This document shows, piece by piece, positions 9,383-17,500 of a DNA stretch of 17,500 nt. Position 1 is the stretch's first letter. Every line of letters begins with the position of its first letter. Origin of the DNA: Cristatella mucedo (Eukaryota; Bryozoa; Phylactolaemata; Cristatellidae); NCBI GenBank assembly GCA_009760855.2, contig WPIO01000054.1:1800001-1817500 (forward strand), in the 5' to 3' direction. The notes beneath the pieces are model-generated. The model was not told the origin of the DNA and ran no database searches. It saw only the letters and a list, made by a program, of their open reading frames with translations. Made by a program: the position numbers and the translations under genes.

Positions 9383-12300
9383 CGTGGCGACCTCTGGGCG
9401 AGGCACGTGACGTTTGGGGCCGACGGCACCAGCAGCAGCTGCTGCTGCCGCCTCAGCTGCAGGCAGGGGCACCTCCTGCAAAGATGCCACCGATGCGGTT
9501 GATGAAGCGTGCCGGGCGATACCTACCGTGGGGATTCGCTGGCGTCTGAGTGCGGCACCAGCAGCAGCATCACAGTGGCGCTCCTGCGAGATAGAACTCC
9601 TAGCGCTTCGGTGGAAGGCTCGATCGTCCGATTAATTCGGCTAAACGGCAGCGTAAGCCAATGTTGCTCCTTCAGCTCGCACAGCTGCCGCCTCCCACGC
9701 ATGAGGCAGCTGTGCGAGCCGGCGCCCACCGAGCCTCGCTTTGGTCATCCAGCGAGAAAGTGCGATTCTCAGGCGATTGCAGCTGGTGCAAAACTCGGCA
9801 GCTAGGCTTGTCTGCCGTGAGCGTCGCAGTTGCCACATTACTCCACTTCTCGCCGACCTGCACTGGTTACCAGTCAAGCAACGGATTGACTTCAAGGTTT
9901 TGTCGCTCACTTTTAGGTCCCTTCATTCTATGGCTCCAGCCTATCTTTCAGATATACTACCCCATCAGGCCAAGCATCGTACCAACCGCTATTCGGAAAA
10001 CCGCTATTCGGAATCCAACAGTCTAGAAATACCTCGTACAAACCTTGAATCCTTTGGAGACCGTGCATTTAGTTCGTATGCTCCCAAAGCCTGGAACTCC
10101 CTGCCGACCTACGTCAGAACATCCCCTGACCTGACCACATTTAAAAAGAACTTAAAAACTCACCTTTTTAGGACAGTATTTAGTAGATCTCTGTGATTCG
10201 TCATTGATGTGCTTATGCTTGCTGACACTGTGCATGCTGCCACTAACCACATTTGCATGTTGACCCTGTGCATGTCACCCCTAACCATCTTATTCATTTT
10301 GTTTGTTTTTCAAGCATGATTTTACTTACCATTTTCAATTGCATGTCCCTTTGCAGGAAATGTAAAGCGCCTAGAGAGAGAGATTAAGTTCTCCGAGGGC
10401 CCTTTATCAAGTGTATTTTTATTATTATTAAGTGTGACAGGCCGAGTTACGGCGAGCGAGAGTGCAGAAAGCCGGGCGGCTGCACGCAATTAGAGCACAC
10501 GCGCCTGCAACTCCGGCATTGCGTGGAGACGCATTAGCTCACAGGCGAGGGTAACAACGCTTTGAGGATAGGCTGCGAGCTCGGTGTCCCTACCCGAAAT
10601 GAAATGCTGCGCAAATAGGGTTGCACAGCGAGGTGGATTTCTACCGAGCTGTCACAGAGCAAGGATGGGTTCTATGACCATGCCGCGGACCGTGTTGTTC
10701 CACAGAGAAGAAGAGAACGGGAAATAATGTGTCTGCCATCGGCCTACCCACTCTACCCAGCCCCTCTGAGTCGAACCCGGCCGAGCCCCGACGTCTGCAT
10801 CGACTGCTTTGGTCAGGTCGCAAGGTCACTGCCCCCCCAACAAAGCAGAGCCCTGAGCCAATCACGAGCCCTCGCCGACCCCACGCAGGGCCCAGCCCCC
10901 TCGCGAGTCTCCCGACGTTATATGGCAGCTACACCAAGCATGCAACACTGCACTTGACACGACCGACGGTAGCTGGTGGAGGAGGAGCGCATCAGTTCCG
11001 ATGAGTGGCAGCCTGTGCTCGAGCGCCAGAGCGAGGGCGACTCGACATGCTTTGCCGGCAAGGAACGGTCGCTTGACGAACGGTCCTATCATCATAATCA
11101 CAACCTAACCTAATCAGCATCGTAATCGGCAGCATCGGGAGCCGCACAGCCGAGCTTAGGTCACGTGTAGGGAAAGGGCACCAAGAGTTTGAGGAGGAGG
11201 CCTCGGCCACGAGTTCGAGACAAGCAGACGCCGGACACACCAGCAGCCAATCCTCGAAGCTCGGACTCACAGCCAGACCGGCAAGTGAACGCCGGAAGCT
11301 GCGGGCGCCGGAAGCTGCATTTGAAGAGTCGCTCGAACCGCGAGCTGCCGCGGGCGAGTGCCCCGGATGTCGGCGTGAGTTCCACTGCACTGCGCCGGCA
11401 GCAGCTCCCTAGCTGCTACGCAAGCGAAGAAAAAGAAAAGGAGGAAAAAGGAAAGATAAAGATTAATAAGAAGAAGCGAAGACACGCGAAACCAGCGTCA
11501 CTCGAGCAGCGCCGCCGCCGCCGCTGACGCCGTACGTCCGGCTGGCCAGCAATCGGGGGCTTCGAGCTTCTACGTCACAAGGCTCCGCGGATGCCGCCGA
11601 CGATCGAATCGCGCGTGCAAGAGATCGCGCGGTCGCCGCCGCGGCGAGCTCGGCGGCGGCCACGCGCGAGGCGCATCGCCCGCCGAAGCGTCAGGGTCGG
11701 GCAGCCGCCGCCGCACGATACGCTACGCGCCGCTTACCGTCGGACGACGCGGAGTGGCGGCCCTGGCGGCGGCGGCGTCTGGATCTGTAGAGTACACGAA
11801 CGCCAATTGCGACGATGATGGGAAAGCGCGTGCGGGCTGCCGCTGCCGAGACGCGTCGGCCCGGCGGGCCAAGCCTCGGCAGCGGTGCAGGCACGGCCGC
11901 CGCCGGCGGGCCCGGCGGTTACGGGTCAATCAAACGACCTTAACCTTGAGCGAGACCATCGACCTTCCCCCCACCCCAACCTCGCGTGGCGAGTCCGTCG
12001 CTTTTCGTTCTCGTGCGCTGCGGCAATTGCACCCGGCGTTCGGCCCCGCGGCGGACACCCTCCTCGACGCCGTCGAAAAGGGAGTCCGCCGCTGGGCATC
12101 GGAAGTGGACGCTGAGGACTTCGTGCGCAAAATGCGCCGAAGCGAAGCATGTCAAGCGGCGCGTCAGTGCTTCGAGCAAGCACTCCTGCGGGCGGGGAAG
12201 CTCAGCTACGCTGGCAGCTCGGGGCGGAAGCCGGTGGCGGCGCATGACTACGCTCTCTCCCTGCCGAATTGACGCGCGCCGACGGCGGCGAATTGTGTGT

Positions 12301-15300
12301 ATATATAAATATATATTTCGAGAGAGAGGTGGAAAGAGTGACGGCGTCTCGATACGTGTGTGCCTTCTTCGTCTCTTTTAAGCTGTCGTAGCTCAGAGGT
12401 GGGGTCTACTGACGCAACCGCGCTCAGTTGACTAAGAACGCGCGTGCTGCGGCGCTGTAATATCGTACGATTAAATGATCCTTGTTTTTTGTTTCTTTTT
12501 TGGCTCGAATCGAATCCCTTGCACTAAGCCAAGTCACGTAAGAAGCTGCGAACAACAAGAGATTGCGTTCTCTGAGGGCGTTTTATTTAATGTATTATTA
12601 TTATTATTATTATAACACGAGTTTCGGCTAAAATGACCGGCATCGTCAAAGTTCTTTTATGTCACAAGTCTTTCGAAAGACGCCTGCTTGCGAACCTGTT
12701 GCCATTACGCGCGTGCTGCTCACCCGAAAGTGGCTGCCTCTTTGCTAAGCAGCCTCAAATCCTTTGTAGACCTTCGGACTTAGGTTTATGTGTCGCCGAA
12801 GCCTGGAGCTCACTCCCGACTGATGTCACGACATCGCCAGTGTATGCCATTTAAAAAGAAGTGCAGCGCAGCATCTGATTGGTCCTCGCGAATTGCCCTT
12901 CGAGCGCTTATGTGTGTAATAATAATAATAATGCACTTGATAAAGCACCCTCAGAGCACTCAATCTCTTTCTAGGCGCTTTACATTTGATGCGAAGGGAA
13001 ATGCAATTGAATGGTGAGTGGTATCATGTTTGATAAACAACATGAATAACATGGTTAGGGATGACATTCACACAGGGTCAGCATGCAAGTGTGGTTAGTG
13101 GCAGCATACACAGTGTCAGCACGCATATGCACATCAAGGACGAATCACAGGGACCCACTAAATGCTGTCCTTAATAGGTGTGTTTTTAAGTTATTTTTTA
13201 ATTTGAAAATGTTGTCCTAAATAGGTGCTTTTAAGTTCTTTTTTAATTTGATCAAGTCAGGGGATGTTCTGATGCAATTCGGGAGGGAGTTCCAGGCTTT
13301 GGGAGCATACGAACTAAATGCCCGGTCTCCAAAGGATTTGAAATTTGTACGAGGTATTTGTAGACTGTTGGATTCCGAAAAGTGGGTGGTACGATGCTTG
13401 GCCTGTGTGTACGCTGAGCACGCATGCTCCAGCTATACGTACCGACAAGATTCCTTTGCAGCCTCTATATAATGCCTGGAGAAAGGGGAAAGGTTTAGTG
13501 TTCTCTGAATGTACTATACAATGTGCTATTATTATTATTATTATTATTGTTTCCATAGCAAACTGGAGCAAAGCAGGTAAAGCAAGCCGGAACAAGTGAA
13601 CGAAAGCAAGCAGACCGACTTTGATGCCTGCGGTCTTGCTGCCATGTGACAGCTGACGTCAGAAGTCAGAGAAAAAGATCAAAAAGCAATGAACCGTGCC
13701 AAATAGCAAACCGTGCTGCCACCTCGCGGCAGCACGCCAGCCTGCACGAGAACTCTCCAAGCTTGCTGAAGCTTGGCACCTTGACCTTGGACGGGGCAAT
13801 GAGGACTGACCAGGAGGGCTGTCGGGTAGCCCTGTGGGACAGCTTGGTTGTCAGCTGTCTGCTCGGCTCGAGACGCTGCAGCACGAGCTGTCTGCTGCAG
13901 CGTCGGCCATCGGCACATGACGCACCACGAGGCTGCTTAGCGCTTCGACACTTGGTGAGCCGTGATGGCACACTGGGTAAGGCGGTTGCTTTCACGACCT
14001 CGGTCCCGAGGTCGTGGGTTCGATTTTCTGCGGTGGGTGATTCTTTATCGCCACTGCAAGCGGTGGTGATAGCCGTAAAGGCTCTTCTGTCGCTATACAA
14101 AAAAAGGCTGTTTAATCAGCTAGGATTTTTTTTTTTTTTAGGTGTCGCTCGGGGTCCGCCTTCTTATTGTCGCTAGAAATGTGTGCTGCAATTCGAGGCT
14201 CGCTCTCTGCTGCTGCTGCTGCTGCTGCAGCAGCAGAGAGCTTGACCTCGCCTCATCTCATCCAGAGGCAGCGCTAGCAGGACGACCAGTCACGCAACCA
14301 GCTGGCCCGTCGCGACCAGCTGCTGCTACTCGAAGCCTGTCACTGCCGCCAGTGAATCACTAGATAAACTGCGTGCAAACGCCGTCACCGTGCAATCTCT
14401 CCGCTGCTGCTGCTACTGCTTAGAGTGTCTCTCAGCTTCGCTACAGCTTCGTGCGACGAGCTGAGGCCACCAGGCTGCCTAACGTTCTTTGCGAATCCGG
14501 GTACGAGAACGAGCGCTGCTTCCGCTTCGCTGCTCCGCGGCCGCCCGAAGCAGCGACCGCCGGGCCGCCGCCGGCGTGCGACAGTGCACTTTCCTTGCCG
14601 GACGCAATGGGACGCCACCTGGCTGTCATGCACGCCGACGTTGCTATTGAGCGACACGCTAGCTAGCGGGCGTGGCGAGCGCTTCTGCTGCAGCCTCGGC
14701 CACAGGACGCACGTCACGAGCGCCTGCGGATGTGTTCTCTGCGAGCGGCATCCTCTGCAAGCGAGCCGTGGTCCGAGCCCTCGGTTGTGGTCAGCCACTC
14801 ACCAGATGTGCTCCCCTTCGGTTGTGGTCAGCCACTCACCAGTGGTGCGTGTGCACGCACGACGTAGTGCCGACGGGCGCTACGAGCTGCTGCACCAGTG
14901 TTCGTTGCATGCTCGTGCCGCCGGCTTCAGGTCCTCTACGGACGAGAAGTTCGCTGCTCCTCCACTGCTCTTCCGTCTGTTGACCGTTGGCGACAGACGC
15001 TTTCTCTCTGCGCGTCCATGACTGCGAAGCTCAATTTTCCGCGCATCTTAGGCAACGACATCCACTCTCCAGCTGCTGACCGCGGCAGGCAGGCAGGCAG
15101 GCAGATTCGTTCTTGCCGTCGTTGCTTCTACTTCCGTGTTACTTGCTTCCTCAGCTGCCCTCCTGACCCTCGCTTCTTTCTCGTTCGTGAGATGACGTCT
15201 CGTTCGTGAGATGACGTCTATTGGCTACCGAAGGCCTCTATCGAAAGCCACTTGGGCTGCAGTCTGTGCGCTGCAGCGCACAGACCGCCGCGCCGCCGCG

Positions 15301-17500
15301 CCGCCGCAGGCAGGCAAGCAGCTGCCCGGTGCGGCTTTTCTTCAACTGGCAGGCCACACTGCTATACCCCCTTCCTTGCCCCAGCGACTACGCGAGCGCT
15401 GCGGAGACGCTGCCACGGCTACTGCAGGACGCAGCCCAGCAGATGGCGAGGCGGCGGCTCGTTAGAGGCGGCGGCTCGGCGCCGCCACGCTGCAGCGTCT
15501 TCAGCGAACGTGAGGCTGCCAGAGTGGCAGCAGACGCCTATGCCGGCCCTAAGCAGGGGCTTCTCGAAGACCGGGCCCAATGGTGGCGTCTGCATCTTGA
15601 GGCTGTGAGGCTGTGAGCAACAGCCTCGGGCCACCGATGCAAACCGGACGTTTGCACGTGCGACCGCTGCCACTAACCGTACATACACGCTGACCCTGTG
15701 CACGTCACCCGTAGCCATTTTATTTTTGTTGTTTATTGAGCATGCTATCGCCAGCCATTTCTTTGATCGTGCTTCCTTTTCAGTAAATATAAAGTGCCCA
15801 GAAAGAGGTGGAGTTCTCTGAGGGCGCTATGTCAAATGTATTATTATTATTATTATTGGTAACTGACAGCCTATGCTGTCATCATGGTGACTCGCAGCAA
15901 AGGGCGCGAGGCAACCGATGCAAGCTGTACGGCCTCAAGTTCGTGTAGGTCTGTGCGGCCTTGCCACGTGACCCTCATTCACAGCGGAGAGAAGCCGCCC
16001 TCGCATGCAACGAGCACACAGCATGCAGTTCCGCTACAGCTTCCGCTAAAGCATCTCTGCGCTGCAGCTTCACAATCTACGCTCTTTGCACTGTATCGGC
16101 TCATTGCTCTCGTGCACTCGTTTTGTCGCAGCTGCCGCGGCGCACTGCCACCAACCACCGCACTCGTGCGGGGCGCTGAGCGCGATCGTTCCTGAAGCCG
16201 AGCAGTCTGCGACGTCACGAGATGCTGTCGCACGCGGCCTACAAGCCGAGAGCTCGTGTGCCGCTGCCAAGCTCGCCGATGCGGCCGGGGAGACGACGCG
16301 GTCCAGGCAGCGCAGGTATGCGCAGGCACATCCGAGATAATGTCGATGTAGTGTGGTCGAGCGACGACGGGCTGCAGAAGACTGACGATGCAATGTGGTG
16401 GCACATCCCGTCACCCTAGCAAACCGGAAAGACTTCGGGCACAGCTTGCAGAGCTGGATTGCTGCGCTCACGTGACCGGAATCGGCAGTGGCGCCACCGA
16501 GTGGTGCAAGTCCAGCTGGCTTCGAGGGAGCAAACGCTTGGCATGTTTCAAGGGTTTCAAGGCTCAACGGTTGAGCGCACGGATTTCGCCAAACCAGGCA
16601 TGAGCACAGCCGGCGTCGGCTGCGCCGGCAGCGCCGGCGGCGGCTGTGCTCAGCGGGCGGCCTGTGGCGCCTCGCCGTGGCTTGTAAGCTCTGCTGTTTT
16701 TCACGACCATAAATGGCTTCGTAATGAGCTGGCCAGGTCACCGAGCGGGGCGGGGCGGCAGTGGATTGCTTTGCGGCTAGCTTCCTGTGGCGTTTGGGGG
16801 GGGATCCTCTAGGCTTACTGTGCTCGGCTTGATTTATGCAGTCCTTTGCATCGGTACTGCAGAGCCGGTCCTATTCTTTTTGGGCCGGCTCTGCATTTTT
16901 ACCAAGCGCTGCCTCCTTGAGTAGCTTTGGTCGTTGAGCTTCTAAGCAGCTGTAGCAGTAATTAAGTTCTGTCGCAGCTAGGATGGGCTGTGTGGGGTCA
17001 GTCAGTAAAATGGCAGCGGCAACAGCCACCATCGAATAGGTGCAGGAAATGCCATTCGCAGTGCCCAGTGTTGTGGCATTTGCTCGAGTTCTCTGAAGGA
17101 AAGAACTCACTTTGCATCAAATGTAAAGCGCCTAGAAAGAGATCGAGTTCTGTGAGGGCGCTTTATCAAAATGTGTGATTATTGTTAAGAAACGAGTGAA
17201 TGCTAAATGTTCATACAATGCCTGCGCACTCGTGTTCTATTTCGACGTAGGCTGGTTGCTGGCACCAATGTCTATGCCTGCTGCTTACTGCTGGACGAAT
17301 CTGCCCAGGCTGTGCCCTAGTCTAACCATCACGTGACTCTATGGCTGCCCATTACATACCGAGTAACACAAGTTTAGCGACGGCTCGAGCGTGTGTAGCC
17401 ACAAAAGAGTCCAGCCGGCTGTCATCGAGCAGATGACTCGCTGTAGCTGTTGCCTGCTGCTGCGGCTGCTGCCAACGCTGCTGCTGCTGCAGCTGCACTG

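Larger units (their letters stand above)
7337..15984. repeat. Distal copy of a tandem segmental duplication
   Basis: This is colinear with 74-4709. The offset between copies rises stepwise: 7263 at the left edge, 7301 at the zinc-finger stop, 7547 at its start, 7900 at the L2 tail, 8002 at the TATA-like motif, 8668 at the first exon stop, 11262 at the second exon and 11275 at the right edge. The extra sequence here is three zinc fingers, L2 coding sequence, blocks near 10576-10680 and 11047-11535, about 300 bp near 11850-12150, and 12310-15260 with nested transposons. Confidence 0.85.

Overview
The window looks like nuclear DNA of a metazoan. The evidence is long GC-rich C2H2 zinc-finger reading frames with TGEKP-type linkers, at least a dozen fragments of L2-clade non-LTR retrotransposons ending in (ATT)n tails, a tRNA-derived SINE, and no bacterial operon structure. 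I cannot name the species. High GC at third codon positions beside AT-rich repeat islands would suit, for example, a chelicerate or a lamprey, but this is a guess.

The main architecture is one tandem segmental duplication with all parts in the same order. The proximal copy spans about 74-4709 and the distal copy about 7337-15984. Each copy holds, left to right, a minus-strand intronless C2H2 zinc-finger gene (411-1835 and 7712-9382), an L2 fragment just upstream of it, a CCAAT/TATA-like plus-strand block (2856-2923 and 10858-10925), a candidate plus-strand terminal exon (3491-3604 broken; 11994-12272 open), and a second candidate plus-strand exon (4091-4355 frameshifted; 15353-15616 open) followed by an L2 3' tail. 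The offset between copies grows from 7263 to 11275 bases because the distal copy carries extra sequence, including nested L2 elements and a SINE, and the proximal copy has deletions.

The two zinc-finger paralogues differ by exactly three fingers (84 residues). In their eight shared fingers they are nearly identical, except that one finger differs at three of its four predicted base-contacting positions. This is the most interesting biology here.

Between the two copies (4710-7336) lie a decayed L2 reverse-transcriptase fragment, an unidentified 92-residue frame containing a 16-bp perfect hairpin, an AT-rich microsatellite, L2 tails in both orientations and a possible decayed gag remnant. The right end (15985-17500) has no supportable gene, only GC-rich hairpins and one more L2 tail. 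I found no CRISPR array, rRNA, functional tRNA or clearly new multi-gene system.
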